Below are positions 25,723-34,972 of a stretch of DNA of 64,000 bases, piece by piece. Made by a program: the position numbers and the translations under genes. The notes below the pieces were generated by a model. It ran no database searches and had not been told where the DNA came from. It saw only the letters and a list, made by a program, of their open reading frames with translations. This stretch comes from Aureimonas fodinaquatilis (GTDB taxonomy: Bacteria > Pseudomonadota > Alphaproteobacteria > Rhizobiales > Rhizobiaceae): the NCBI RefSeq assembly GCF_008369445.1, contig NZ_VTWH01000002.1, forward strand, positions 930,001 to 994,000, read 5' to 3'. The stretch's first letter is position 1, and every line of letters starts with the position of its first letter.

Positions 25723-25928
25723 CACAACACCTTTTCAAACAAGGCGCCAGCGTTCACCGGCTTTTGATTTTCAAGATCTTTGTTCTGCCACAACTCTGAC
25801 CGCAACGGCAAATTGTGTATAGCAGCATTGCATCTTCGTCTCTTTGAACCATAGAAAAGATGAGATAGAACGCGGGTTTGTTCGCAGCTAAACAGTGCGT
25901 CCACTCGCCCTTTCCACCGGGACACAAG

Positions 25929-26282
25929 ATGAACCGACACGACCCCATTTATAAAATTGTTCCCGCCGCGCTTTGGCTGCAAGCCGAGGCAGCCGGGCAG
26001 TTTGATGGCTCCCCTGTCGATGTTCAGGATGGCTTCATCCATTTTTCCACCAGCCAGCAGCTTCGGGAAACTGCCGAAAAGCACTTTCAGGGGCAGTCCG
26101 ATCTTTTGCTTGTGGCAGTGGATCCCCGTATGCTGGGAGAGAAACTGCAGTGGGAACCTTCCAGGGGCGGCGCACTTTTTCCTCATCTGTACGGTCCGTT
26201 GCATCTTGGCGCAGTTATCTTCGCCAGTGATCTGCCAATGACACCGGACGGACGCCACATCATTCCGGAGTCGATCCGATGA
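25929..26282 (+). CDS. DUF952 domain protein
   Basis: The ATG at 25929 gives a 117-residue product; an in-frame earlier start at 25878 adds 17 unlike residues. The sequence PIYKIVPAALWLQAEAAG, then DGFIHFSTSQQLRETAEKHF and FPHLYGPLHLGAV, matches the DUF952 family, small single-domain proteins of unknown function. Its stop overlaps the pyrD start as ATGA, so the two are cotranslated. No enzymatic role is established. Confidence 0.85.
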   Translation: MNRHDPIYKIVPAALWLQAEAAGQFDGSPVDVQDGFIHFSTSQQLRETAEKHFQGQSDLLLVAVDPRMLGEKLQWEPSRGGALFPHLYGPLHLGAVIFASDLPMTPDGRHIIPESIR

Positions 26283-27382
26283 ACATTGCCTATCGTTGGG
26301 CCAGACCATTTCTGTTTCGCATGGATCCGGAGCGGGCTCACTCCTTGTCCATTCGCGCTTTGCAAACCGGCCTTGTACCCGGTGCAGAACCACCGCTCGA
26401 CAACCGCCTGAAAACCAGGCTGGCAGGGATCTGCTTTCCCAACCCTTTGGGTCTGGCTGCCGGCTATGACAAAAATGCGCAGGTTCCAGACGCCATGTTG
26501 CGGTTGGGCTTTGGTTTTGTGGAAGTTGGTACGGTTACCCCGTTGCCGCAGGATGGCAATCCGAAGCCACGCATTTTTCGCCTGCCGGAATCGGGCGCGA
26601 TTATCAATCGTCTCGGTTTCAACAATGAAGGCCACGCCGAAGCTCTGGCCAGACTGACCCGCCGAAAGCACAAGGGCGGAATTGTGGGTGTTAATATTGG
26701 CGCCAACAAAGACAGCGCCAACCGGATTGATGACTACGTTGCCGGCGTTCACTGTTTTGCAGCGATTGCCAGCTACATGACCGTCAACATATCCTCACCC
26801 AATACCCCGGGCCTGCGCTCGCTGCAAAAGGGTGATGAGTTGCTGGAGCTTCTGAGCGCGGTTATGGCCGCACGCGATGGTGCAGCAGCCTTGAACGCAC
26901 TGAAGCCTTGCCCGATTTTCCTGAAAGTTGCGCCGGATCTTTCACTTGACGAAATCAGCGCAATTTCCGGCGCGTTGAAAAAATACAAACTGGACGGTCT
27001 GATTGTTTCCAACACCACTTTGTCACGGCGCGGTGTTGAGGGGCGTGAGCACGCACTGGAAGCTGGCGGCCTTTCCGGTCGCCCGCTCATCACCGGTTCC
27101 AGCTTTGCGCTTGCGGCATTTCGCAAGGAAATGGGACCAGACTTTCCGTTGATTGGTGCTGGCGGGGTGGAAAGCGCGCGCACTGCACTGGCCAAAATGG
27201 AAGCTGGCGCTGATCTGGTGCAGCTTTACACTTCACTGGTTTACAACGGCCCGAGGTTACCGCTGCGCATTCTGAATGGCATGATCCATTATCTTGATCG
27301 CTGCGGCGCGCCAAACCTGCAGCGCATTCGCGATACACGTGTGGACGAAATTCTGGAACGCGGGCCACCGCCCGCCGAGTGA
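26279..27382 (+). CDS. pyrD: Dihydroorotate dehydrogenase (quinone), class 2
   Basis: This 367-residue FMN enzyme oxidises dihydroorotate to orotate in pyrimidine synthesis, passing electrons to membrane quinone. The N-terminal amphipathic extension (WARPFLFRMDPERAHSLSIR) marks the membrane-associated class 2. FPNPLGLAAGYDKNA, the catalytic serine in NISSPNTPGLRSLQ, IVSNTT and the phosphate-binding IGAGGVESARTA are all visible. It is coupled to the DUF952 gene by a 4-nt overlap. Confidence 0.96.
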   Translation: MNIAYRWARPFLFRMDPERAHSLSIRALQTGLVPGAEPPLDNRLKTRLAGICFPNPLGLAAGYDKNAQVPDAMLRLGFGFVEVGTVTPLPQDGNPKPRIFRLPESGAIINRLGFNNEGHAEALARLTRRKHKGGIVGVNIGANKDSANRIDDYVAGVHCFAAIASYMTVNISSPNTPGLRSLQKGDELLELLSAVMAARDGAAALNALKPCPIFLKVAPDLSLDEISAISGALKKYKLDGLIVSNTTLSRRGVEGREHALEAGGLSGRPLITGSSFALAAFRKEMGPDFPLIGAGGVESARTALAKMEAGADLVQLYTSLVYNGPRLPLRILNGMIHYLDRCGAPNLQRIRDTRVDEILERGPPPAE

Positions 27383-27475
27383 CCTGATCGGCGTCGAACG
27401 TTGCTCGTTAAAGCGAACGGATTAACCGCAGTAAAGCACGATACGGCAAAGGCTGCCGCCTGCACATATCATGCT

Positions 27476-28321
27476 TTAACGCGCCACCCGCATCAGCACC
27501 ACACCGGTGAGCGTTACAAAGCTTGATAGAATACGCCGCCAGTCCATTTTTTCGTGCAGGACAAACGTCCCGATCAGCACGGCGAACACGATGGACACCT
27601 CGCGCAGCGCGGAAACCATGGCTATTGGAGCATGGGCAAACGCCCATGTTACCAATGCATAGGCAATGAATGACACCGGCCCGCCGATCAGCAGCGAACG
27701 CCTGCCAACGGTGAAGCAGTTGCGCAAGGCTGCGGGCTGCCGGAGCGCGAAGTAAATCGCCATGAGAATTGCGTTCAGTGTGGCGGATGCGCCGTAAAAC
27801 GCGAAACTATTGCCCGCCAGCCGCGCACCTGCCCCATCATTCAACGAATAGGTTGCAATAATTGCGCTGGTGGCCAACGCCCAGCACAGACCTGATGCAC
27901 TGAGGCTTTTGCCACCGCGCCCGGCAAAAACCAGGCTCATGACGCCGCAGGCGATAATTGCGACAGCGGTTGCCTGAAGCGGTGAAAGCACCTCGCCCAG
28001 CAGGGCTCCGCTGGCCAACGCTGTGAACACCGGCGCTGCACCCCGAGCAATCGGATAGACCTGGGTAAAATCTGCGGCGCGATAAGCGTTCAGGAGGCAC
28101 AGGAAATAGAATGTGTGAATAATTGCCGACGACACCACATAGGGCCAGCTTTCGACCGCAGGCAGACCGGCATAAGCCAGACAGGCAAGCCCCAGCGGCA
28201 CGCCGCCCAGCGAAACCGCGAAGGCACCAGCATATTTGTCCGGCTGCGCCTTTAACAGCGCATTCCACAATGCGTGCAACAGCGCTGCCAGAATGACAGC
28301 GCTGAACACCAAAAGCGACAT
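27476..28321 (-). CDS. EamA/DMT superfamily transporter
   Basis: The ATG at 28321 overlaps the preceding gene's stop by one base (TAATG); a longer frame from 28462 would lie inside that gene. The 281-residue product has about ten hydrophobic segments in two repeats, starting LVFSAVILAALLHALWNALL and including VYPIARGAAPVFTALAS and the second-repeat ALREVSIVFAVLIGTFVLHE. The family exports metabolites or amino acids across the inner membrane. The substrate is unknown. Confidence 0.88.
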   Translation of the reverse strand: MSLLVFSAVILAALLHALWNALLKAQPDKYAGAFAVSLGGVPLGLACLAYAGLPAVESWPYVVSSAIIHTFYFLCLLNAYRAADFTQVYPIARGAAPVFTALASGALLGEVLSPLQATAVAIIACGVMSLVFAGRGGKSLSASGLCWALATSAIIATYSLNDGAGARLAGNSFAFYGASATLNAILMAIYFALRQPAALRNCFTVGRRSLLIGGPVSFIAYALVTWAFAHAPIAMVSALREVSIVFAVLIGTFVLHEKMDWRRILSSFVTLTGVVLMRVAR

Positions 28322-28590
28322 TAGCGTTTGCCCATCCGCGAAAGCCGCGACAGCAGGAAAATCGGCACGACGACCATTGCGCCTATCAGAAAATAGTTCA
28401 CTGCCCGATTGAGCGAACCAAACACAGACACCCAGAGATACTGGACAAAATTGACCACCCAATCCACCAGGTCCAATGGGCTCAGATCAAGCCAGCTCAG
28501 CAGAATGCCGACCAGCAGTGACAAGATCACCAGACGTATGATGATGGACAGCGGCGAACCGCCAAGGAAATTGGACACGGAATCCGACAT
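28321..28590 (-). CDS. Small integral membrane protein (89 aa)
   Basis: The ATG at 28590 follows GGTGGGAG; a longer frame begins at 28620. The 89-residue product has two clear hydrophobic helices, SIIIRLVILSLLVGILLSWL and FLIGAMVVVPIFLLSRL, with a conserved-looking LDLSPLDLVDWVVNFVQ between them. It resembles small uncharacterised membrane proteins of Hyphomicrobiales. It is coupled to the EamA gene by a one-base overlap, so it may assist that transporter, though nothing shows this directly. Confidence 0.75.
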   Translation of the reverse strand: MSDSVSNFLGGSPLSIIIRLVILSLLVGILLSWLDLSPLDLVDWVVNFVQYLWVSVFGSLNRAVNYFLIGAMVVVPIFLLSRLSRMGKR

Positions 28591-28657
28591 CAACAAAACT
28601 CCCACCGGTTCAACGGCCATATATTACGAAATTTCAGCAAAACTGTCTAAACCGCAA

Positions 28658-29485
28658 CTATGCCCCCAAAGGGGCAGTAACAGGGCCGCGTGCCATTCGC
28701 TCCAGCATTTCCCGCCTGCGACGGCGCAAATGGTGATGGGCGGTGAAAACAACATCCGCATCCATATTGGGCTGGCCGGTCAACCATTCAAGATAGTCCA
28801 TAGGCACGTCACAAAGGGCAATTCCCTTGTATTTGCCGAACCGCAATTTCGCCAGAAGCGCCGGCTCGTCTGAAACCCGCGACGAGCGTTCGATGAAATC
28901 CTGAACATCATAGCAGGCCGGCATCAGAACATCTGCAATGCGTGCCAATAGAACCGCTGTGCACAGCGCATCGTACAAAGCGCGGTGCGGGTGCAGGTTT
29001 TTCATCAATGGCGATACATGCGAAAGGTCGAGCGGCACGTTTTTGACCAATGATTGCAGGCCATGCGAGCGCACATTTGGAAACGCACGCAAGGCAAGCT
29101 TGTAGGTGCAAAGCCACCGGCCGCTGAACCGAAGCCGTGAGCGGTCGAAGCTTGCGCGTTGAGCCGCAAAGCTTTCGGCCGCTTCAATGAACGGCGCTGC
29201 CGCATCCTTGAACGGCGGCGCGTTCAGCAGCATTTCGTCGCTGATACGGTGGATTTTGCGGGCATGCGGGCTGATCTCTATTCCACCCGGATCCACCAGA
29301 GTCTGCATCGGGTTGAATATACGGCCCGTTGCCAGATCAAGATCCACCGACCCGATTTCAATGACCGCATCGTCTTCCGGTCGCGGCTGGCCAGCCGTTT
29401 CCGTGTCAATAACCCGGATGACGGTTGAAACAGGCTCGACAAACAGCGGCAACGTGCCGACCAGTGGCGGGAAAAAATTGTCCAT
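28658..29485 (-). CDS. DEDDh 3'-5' exonuclease (DnaQ-like) with C-terminal extension
   Basis: The ATG at 29485 is preferred to an upstream in-frame TTG. The 275-residue product has the exonuclease motifs in order: IDTETAG (Exo I, Asp and Glu), ASFDRSRL (Exo II, Asp) and HRALYDALC (Exo III, His and Asp), so the DEDDh active site is complete. A further domain of about 80 residues follows, with FGKYKGIALCDVPMDYLEWL, which resembles the small DUF3820 module seen in other exonuclease-like proteins. It is probably a stand-alone proofreading or processing nuclease. Confidence 0.82.
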   Translation of the reverse strand: MDNFFPPLVGTLPLFVEPVSTVIRVIDTETAGQPRPEDDAVIEIGSVDLDLATGRIFNPMQTLVDPGGIEISPHARKIHRISDEMLLNAPPFKDAAAPFIEAAESFAAQRASFDRSRLRFSGRWLCTYKLALRAFPNVRSHGLQSLVKNVPLDLSHVSPLMKNLHPHRALYDALCTAVLLARIADVLMPACYDVQDFIERSSRVSDEPALLAKLRFGKYKGIALCDVPMDYLEWLTGQPNMDADVVFTAHHHLRRRRREMLERMARGPVTAPLGA

Positions 29486-29527
29486 CAGCCGCAAGATCAA
29501 TCTTCACCACGGCAAACGCAAGAGCAA

Positions 29528-30532
29528 TCAGCCGCCAATTGCCAATACCCAAAAGAAACTCTCGTCGGGTTTTTCATGGCCGCGCTGTTCGCTGGACAAG
29601 AGATACATCTGCCCGCCCATCTGTGTTGCCAAACCAACGGAATTGCCAAAGTTTTCATTACCCGCATTGACAGGATTGCTGGCGTCATAGTCCCGTTCGC
29701 TCTGATCTGCCAGAAAGTTGCGGCCAATGAATGCTGAAAACCCGTCTGTCAGCGGGTGAATTTCGGCACGCAAGCGTTCGCCCGTGTTTTTCTCCACCAG
29801 CAGCGCACCGCCCTCAAGCTCGGTTACAGAGCATGTGTGATTGCCAACCAGTTTCGCCGGCTCATCCAGAAAGCCATAGAAGTAAACCGAGCAGGCAACC
29901 TTGCCGCCAAGCGCGCCCTGCGGCCGCTGCAGTTGTTCGGATGGCACACCGGAAACCCGCTCGCTGAGTGACAGCGCCATTTCCCGTACATTATCGACCT
30001 TCGCCTCGCCAGTCGGCTCCGGGTTTTCAACAATGGTGCGCGCAATAATCTCGGGCAGATCGGTCAGCTTCTCCCGGTCTTCCTCTGCCAGAAGTGCCAG
30101 CGTCGCTTCGCACTCTTCGCCGCATTGTCCGCCAAAAGGACCACCCGGCCCAACCGTGCCGTCGCTGACTTCCGGTTCTGCCGTTTCGCGGCCAGATGCA
30201 GCGGTGGTTGCCGTATTCAACGGGTTGCCAAGCTCAACGCTTTTGGCAGCCTTGTCATAAACACAAATGATCGAGCGCAGCTCCGTGCCCTGTTGCTCCA
30301 CCCCTGTCAGCAGCGCCAGGCCGTATTTTTCACTGCCGAACGGGTCCACCACAATGGCCGGATCCTGCAGTTGCTGCTGACCTGCGGCAAGGCAGGCTGA
30401 CTGCACGTCTTGTCGAAACTGTTCCCAGGCCTCCGGCGCTGCGGCTTTTACAGGCATTGCCAAAGCCAGCGAGAGCGCAACGCCGCAACCGAGCCGTGGA
30501 AGCATACGGAGTTTCGACTGAACATTCTGCAT
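29528..30532 (-). CDS. Exported protein of unknown function
   Basis: The ATG at 30532 follows AAAGGAAA and yields a Sec signal peptide (LPRLGCGVALSLALAMPVKA). A longer frame from 30655 adds 41 residues before it. The mature protein of about 305 residues has six cysteines that could form disulfides (for instance GGQCGEECE), an N-terminal region with VDPFGSEKYGLALLTGVEQQ, and a C-terminal region (NPVNAGNENFGNSVGLATQM). I recognise no family. The export signal and cysteines suggest a periplasmic or surface role. It precedes the exonuclease gene by 42 bp. Confidence 0.7.
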   Translation of the reverse strand: MQNVQSKLRMLPRLGCGVALSLALAMPVKAAAPEAWEQFRQDVQSACLAAGQQQLQDPAIVVDPFGSEKYGLALLTGVEQQGTELRSIICVYDKAAKSVELGNPLNTATTAASGRETAEPEVSDGTVGPGGPFGGQCGEECEATLALLAEEDREKLTDLPEIIARTIVENPEPTGEAKVDNVREMALSLSERVSGVPSEQLQRPQGALGGKVACSVYFYGFLDEPAKLVGNHTCSVTELEGGALLVEKNTGERLRAEIHPLTDGFSAFIGRNFLADQSERDYDASNPVNAGNENFGNSVGLATQMGGQMYLLSSEQRGHEKPDESFFWVLAIGG

Positions 30533-30560
30533 TTGCGTTGTTTCCTTTTCCGGCGGCCAC

Positions 30561-30593
30561 AGCATGTCCCGTTGCAACGGAATCGTTTCAACG
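30561..30593 (-). repeat. Dispersed intergenic element, partial copy C
   Basis: Read on the minus strand, CGTTGAAACGATTCCGTTGC followed by GGGACATGCT repeats the palindromic head of copies A and B and part of their tail. It lies in the leader of the unknown exported protein. Confidence 0.35.
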
Positions 30594-30717
30594 GCTCCAG
30601 AACCTGCGGCGGTGCATATCACCCGTCGATGAAGGCGGAGTGTTGTCCTTGTCAAACAGATTCGATCTGTTACCCCTGTAATTTACCTTTACGTCAAATT
30701 AGTTGAAGGATGGCATA

Positions 30718-31704
30718 ATGCCGCTTCCAGACATTATGAAAAGCCGCGTCAGACTCCCCGTCATCGGCGCACCGCTGTTTATCATTTCCAATCCGGCTCT
30801 GGTGCTTGCGCAAGTCACATCCGGCATTGTCGGAGCGTTTCCGGCACTGAACGCCCGGCCAGCCGAACAATTGGCCGACTGGCTGGACGAATTGCAGGAA
30901 GGCATTGCCAGCCACGACCAGCGCAACCCCGACCGCCCGGCCGCGCCATTTGCTGTCAACCAGATTGTCCACCGTTCCAACAATCGTCTGGAAGCAGACC
31001 TGCAGATGTGCGTGCAGCACAAAGTGCCAATTGTCATTACGTCGCTTGGGGCAGTGCAGGAAGTGAATGACGCGGTTCATTCCTATGGCGGTATTGTTCT
31101 TCATGATGTGATCAATAACCGCTTTGCGCATAAGGCTATTGAAAAGGGAGCCGATGGGCTGATAGCGGTTGCCGCAGGCGCCGGCGGGCATGCTGGCCAG
31201 ATTTCGCCTTTTGCACTGGTGCAGGAAATACGTGAGTGGTTTGCCGGGCCACTGTTTCTTTCAGGTGCCATTGCCACCGGCAAAGCCATTCTGGCAGCAC
31301 AGGCCATGGGTGCGGATGGCGCCTATATCGGATCGCCCTTCATTGCTACGGATGAGGCGCAGGCAACGGAAGCACATAAGCAGGCCATTGTTGACGGCCA
31401 TGCCGCCGACATTGTCAACAGCAGCTATTTCACCGGCGTTTCAGGCAATTATCTGCGCGCTTCCATAATTGCTGCCGGAATGGACCCGGACCATTTGCCA
31501 GACGCTGACAAATCCAAAATGGATTTTTCAGCAACAACCGCTCCGGGACAGGCAAAAGCGTGGAAAGATATCTGGGGTGCAGGGCAAGGCATTGGTGCTG
31601 TTGACCACATTGTACCAGCGGCGGATTTTATTGATCGGCTAGCCAGCGAATACAGACAGGCGCGGCAGGATTTGTGCAATCAGCCCTTCACACCAGCAGG
31701 CTGA
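30718..31704 (+). CDS. Nitronate monooxygenase family FMN enzyme
   Basis: The ATG at 30718 is placed 7 nt after GAAGGA; an in-frame TTG at 30703 is less likely. The 328-residue TIM-barrel protein shows VIGAPLFIISNPALVLAQV, AVNQIVHRSNNRLEADLQ, the active-site region AAGAGGHAGQISPFAL, and the phosphate-binding GADGAYIGSPFIAT. The family oxidises nitronates or related nitroalkanes, and some members are FabK-like reductases. Its 3' end overlaps the converging argO-like gene by 17 bp. Confidence 0.88.
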   Translation: MPLPDIMKSRVRLPVIGAPLFIISNPALVLAQVTSGIVGAFPALNARPAEQLADWLDELQEGIASHDQRNPDRPAAPFAVNQIVHRSNNRLEADLQMCVQHKVPIVITSLGAVQEVNDAVHSYGGIVLHDVINNRFAHKAIEKGADGLIAVAAGAGGHAGQISPFALVQEIREWFAGPLFLSGAIATGKAILAAQAMGADGAYIGSPFIATDEAQATEAHKQAIVDGHAADIVNSSYFTGVSGNYLRASIIAAGMDPDHLPDADKSKMDFSATTAPGQAKAWKDIWGAGQGIGAVDHIVPAADFIDRLASEYRQARQDLCNQPFTPAG

Positions 31705-32299
31705 TGCCTATTGCCACCATGACTGCCGCTATCAAAACATCCAGAACACGCCAGGCGATGGGCCGTGCAAACAGTGGCCGCAAAAAGCGTGCGCCATATC
31801 CAAGTGAGAAAAAGAACAGAAACGAAGCGGTCATGGCACCAAGTGCAAAGCCTTTCTCGTAACCGGTATATTGCGTGGATATTGAACCGAGCAGCACCAC
31901 CGTATCCAGATAGACATGCGGGTTTGCCCAGGTCAGCATCAGACAGATTGCCAATGTTGCCGCCAATGATGCTGCTGGCTGATCTGCTGGCTGATCTGCT
32001 GGCTTCAGACTGCCCTGCCCCTGCACCACGGCAATGATGTTTCGCAGCGCGTAGGCAAACAGAAATGCCGCACCTGCATAACGCATGACCGGCTCCAGCC
32101 ACGGCGCGCGGGTTGAAATGAGACCAAAGCCAGAAACGCCGGCGGCTATTAACAGCGCATCGGATATGGCGCATGTCAGGCACACGGCAAATACGTGATG
32201 GCCTCGAAGCCCCTGCTGCAAAACAAAGGCATTCTGTGCGCCAATCGCAACAATAAGGCTGAAGCCGAGAAACAGGCCGGACGTGTATGCAGCAATCAT
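31688..32299 (-). CDS. argO: LysE/ArgO-type amino-acid exporter
   Basis: This 203-residue protein has six hydrophobic segments. The N-terminus GLFLGFSLIVAIGAQNAFVL is typical of LysE/ArgO arginine and lysine exporters, as are TWANPHVYLDTVVLLGS and the LVRPLFARP-like C-terminal part. The ATG follows AGGAGA. It is divergent from an ArgP/LysG-type regulator with an 86-bp AT-rich gap, the arrangement known from argO/argP and lysE/lysG. The gene probably removes excess basic amino acids when ArgP senses them. Confidence 0.9.
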   Translation of the reverse strand: MIAAYTSGLFLGFSLIVAIGAQNAFVLQQGLRGHHVFAVCLTCAISDALLIAAGVSGFGLISTRAPWLEPVMRYAGAAFLFAYALRNIIAVVQGQGSLKPADQPADQPAASLAATLAICLMLTWANPHVYLDTVVLLGSISTQYTGYEKGFALGAMTASFLFFFSLGYGARFLRPLFARPIAWRVLDVLIAAVMVAIGISLLV

Positions 32300-32385
32300 C
32301 GAACTCTCCTGATTGCCCGTTGACTAGCCCTAAACCGATGATTAGAAAAATTCATAATTCTAATTCAAGTTTAAAATTTTTAATT

Positions 32386-33267
32386 ATGATCGACTATGCA
32401 AATCTCAGCGCCGTGGCTGCCGTTGTGCGCACAGGCAGTTTCGAGAAAGCCGCGCAAAGCCTGAACATCACAGCTTCCGCGGTTTCCCAGCGTGTGAAAC
32501 TGCTGGAGGAGAAGCTGGGCACGTCATTGGTGGTTCGCGGGCAACCCTGCACCGCCACACCGGCGGGAAACCGCCTGTGTCGCCATCTGGAAGATGTTGG
32601 ACTTCTGGAAAACAATTTGCGCGCCGATCTGGGCGCGCTGGTACCGGCGGGCCCTTGGCCGACCATTCGCATAGCAGTGAATGCTGACAGCCTTGCAACG
32701 TGGTTCATAAAGGCTTTGGCGCAGACGAATGAGTTGTTGTTCGAGCTCATAGTTGATGATCAGGACCACAGCGCGGATTGGCTGCGCAAAGGCGAAGTTG
32801 CCGCCGCCGTGACCGCAAGTCCTGTTGCTGTGCGCGGCTGTGACATACTGCCTTTGGGGTCACTGCGTTACTTCGCTACCGCCACCCCGCAATTCGTTGC
32901 CACATGGTTTGCCGACGGTGTCAACGAAGGCACATTGCAAAACGCCCCTTCCATCTGCTTTGATAAAAAGGATGAACTCCAGTCACGTTGGATCAAGCAA
33001 CAGACCGGCAAGCATTTTTCCCTGCCTGTGCACTGGATGCCGTCATCGCATGCATTCATTGACGGAGCCCTGGCGGGGCTTGGATGGGGTATGAACCCGG
33101 AATTGTTGATCTCTGAGCATCTGGCTGCGCAGACGCTGCAAAAACTTCCGCCCGGCACGCCGCTCGACACGCCTCTATACTGGCAATATTCACGCGTGAT
33201 CGGGAAAACCCTTGCACCCCTTACGAAGGCGGTGACAGAGACGGCGCGTGCCGCTCTGGTGCAATAG
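32386..33267 (+). CDS. argP: LysR-family regulator, ArgP/LysG type
   Basis: The ATG at 32386 starts a 293-residue LysR protein; the longer frame from 32287 would overlap the divergent exporter. The N-terminal wHTH is MIDYANLSAVAAVVRTGSFE followed by KAAQSLNITASAVSQRVKLLEEKLG. The C-terminal effector domain includes the VNADSLATWFIKAL and DDQDHSADWLRKGEVAAAVT segments seen in ArgP/IciA proteins. Divergence from an argO-like gene supports control of exporter expression by arginine or lysine. Its 3' end is 5 bp from the converging ABC gene. Confidence 0.9.
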   Translation: MIDYANLSAVAAVVRTGSFEKAAQSLNITASAVSQRVKLLEEKLGTSLVVRGQPCTATPAGNRLCRHLEDVGLLENNLRADLGALVPAGPWPTIRIAVNADSLATWFIKALAQTNELLFELIVDDQDHSADWLRKGEVAAAVTASPVAVRGCDILPLGSLRYFATATPQFVATWFADGVNEGTLQNAPSICFDKKDELQSRWIKQQTGKHFSLPVHWMPSSHAFIDGALAGLGWGMNPELLISEHLAAQTLQKLPPGTPLDTPLYWQYSRVIGKTLAPLTKAVTETARAALVQ

Positions 33268-33272
33268 ATCGT

Positions 33273-34043
33273 TCACTTCCAGACATTCTGGAGGAAATTT
33301 CTCGTCCGCTCGGTTTTCGGATTTTTTAAAAGCGATTCAGGCGTGTCGCATTCAACAATCCGCCCGCCATCCATAAAGGCGATGCGGTCTGCCACTTCCT
33401 GCGCAAAGCCGATTTCATGCGTCACCACCACCATGGTCATGCCCTCTGCCGCCAGATCACGCATCACCTGCAAAACCTCTCCCACCAGTTCCGGGTCCAG
33501 CGCCGAGGTTGGTTCGTCAAACAGCATCAGCTTCGGCTTCATTGCCAAAGCCCTGGCGATCGCCACACGCTGCTGCTGTCCGGTGGACATATTATCAGGA
33601 TATGAGTCCGCCCGATCCTCCAGCCCCACACGCCGCAGCAGAAGCAGCGCCTCTTCCCGTGCCTTTTTCGGAGAAATGCCATTCACATGAATTGGCCCTT
33701 CGGTGATATTCTGAAGCGCTGTTTTATGGCGGAACAGGTTGAACCGCTGAAAAACCATGCCAATGCTGCGTCGCTGTCTGGCAATCGCCCCTTCCGGCAT
33801 TTCCCATAAGGCACCGTTCTTCTCCCGGTAGCCTATCAGGTCGCCTTCAACATATAGCCGCCCGCCATCATAGGTTTCCAGATTATTGATGCAACGCAGA
33901 AGCGTGGATTTTCCGGAACCGGAAGGCCCGATAACGCACAAAACCTCACCTTTTCGGATGGTCAGGTCAACTCCGGCCAGCGCAAGAAATGACTGGAAAT
34001 GTTTTTGCAGGCCTTTGATTTCGACCAGAACATCATTCGGCAT
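33273..34043 (-). CDS. Amino-acid ABC transporter ATP-binding protein (GlnQ/HisP type)
   Basis: This 256-residue ATPase belongs to the polar amino-acid class: Walker [28 protein letters not shown], Walker [16 protein letters not shown] and [14 protein letters not shown]. The signature that normally reads LSGGQ is MSTGQ here, a change at the third residue. The family powers import of glutamine, histidine, arginine or similar amino acids. It is the last gene of the minus-strand operon, 51 bp after the permease gene. Confidence 0.92.
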   Translation of the reverse strand: MPNDVLVEIKGLQKHFQSFLALAGVDLTIRKGEVLCVIGPSGSGKSTLLRCINNLETYDGGRLYVEGDLIGYREKNGALWEMPEGAIARQRRSIGMVFQRFNLFRHKTALQNITEGPIHVNGISPKKAREEALLLLRRVGLEDRADSYPDNMSTGQQQRVAIARALAMKPKLMLFDEPTSALDPELVGEVLQVMRDLAAEGMTMVVVTHEIGFAQEVADRIAFMDGGRIVECDTPESLLKNPKTERTRNFLQNVWK

Positions 34044-34094
34044 GTTTTACCTTTGGTGGCAGTTGAAAAGCCGGAACACGACGAAATATCGCCT

Positions 34095-34964
34095 TCAGGC
34101 AGCTACACCCTTGCCCAGCTTCTTTTCTATCCGCGATTGGATCAGCGACAGAATGGACGTGACGATGAAGTACCAGATACTGGCAACAAGCAGCAGCGGT
34201 ATAACCTCATAGGTTCGCAGATAGATTGTCTGTGAAGAGTACAACAGGTCTGACAAGCCGATAATGCTGACAATGGACGTCATCTTGAGCATGCCGATCA
34301 ACTGGTTGCCGGTTGGCGGAATAACCAGCTTCATCACCTGTGGCATGACGATGCGGTAAAACGTCTTCCGGGGCGAAAGGCCAATGGCCTTGGCAGCCTC
34401 GATCTGCCCCTTGTCGACCGATTGCAGCCCTGCCCGAATGATTTCTGCCATATAGGCACCCTCATTCAGGCTCAGCGCAAGGATTGCCGCTACAACCGGC
34501 GTCATGACGCTGTTCATGCTGACTTCAAACAATTGCGGCCCGAACGGAATGCCCAGTGAAAACACAGGGTACAAGGCAGCGATATTGTAGCAAAGGAACA
34601 ATTGGACCAGAAGTGGCGTGCCACGAATGACCGTTATGAAGGCGGTGCTGGCTCCGCGCGCCAGCGGGTTGTCCGACAGCCGCATGACCGCCAGCAGGAT
34701 GCCCAGCAAAATGCCCAGAACCATTGCAACAGCGGTTAACGTCAATGTCAGCGCAAGGCCACGCAGAATGCTGGGAGCCGTGAAATATTTTGCGACGACA
34801 TCCCATTGGTAACCCGGATTGGTGACCAGAGACTGGGCAAGCAGCACCAGGCCAACGGCAATCAGGATGCCGAAAATCCAGCGTCCTGGCCGCCGTAGTT
34901 TGCGGACTGCTATTCGTTCCGCCGCAAGCGGAACGAAGCCGCCACCTGTTTCATGCATGGCCAT
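34095..34964 (-). CDS. Amino-acid ABC transporter permease (HisM/GlnP type)
   Basis: This 289-residue permease has an N-terminal cytoplasmic stretch of about 30 residues, one leading hydrophobic helix, and the five-helix core of the His/Glu/Gln/Arg permease family: SILRGLALTLTLTAVAMVLG, VIRGTPLLVQLFLCYN, the GAYMAEIIRAGLQSVDKGQIEAAKAIG EAA region and the FYRIVMPQVMKLVIPPTGNQ segment. Only one permease gene is present, so it probably acts as a homodimer. It lies 8 bp after the binding-protein gene. Confidence 0.92.
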   Translation of the reverse strand: MAMHETGGGFVPLAAERIAVRKLRRPGRWIFGILIAVGLVLLAQSLVTNPGYQWDVVAKYFTAPSILRGLALTLTLTAVAMVLGILLGILLAVMRLSDNPLARGASTAFITVIRGTPLLVQLFLCYNIAALYPVFSLGIPFGPQLFEVSMNSVMTPVVAAILALSLNEGAYMAEIIRAGLQSVDKGQIEAAKAIGLSPRKTFYRIVMPQVMKLVIPPTGNQLIGMLKMTSIVSIIGLSDLLYSSQTIYLRTYEVIPLLLVASIWYFIVTSILSLIQSRIEKKLGKGVAA

Positions 34965-34972
34965 GTTGATGC

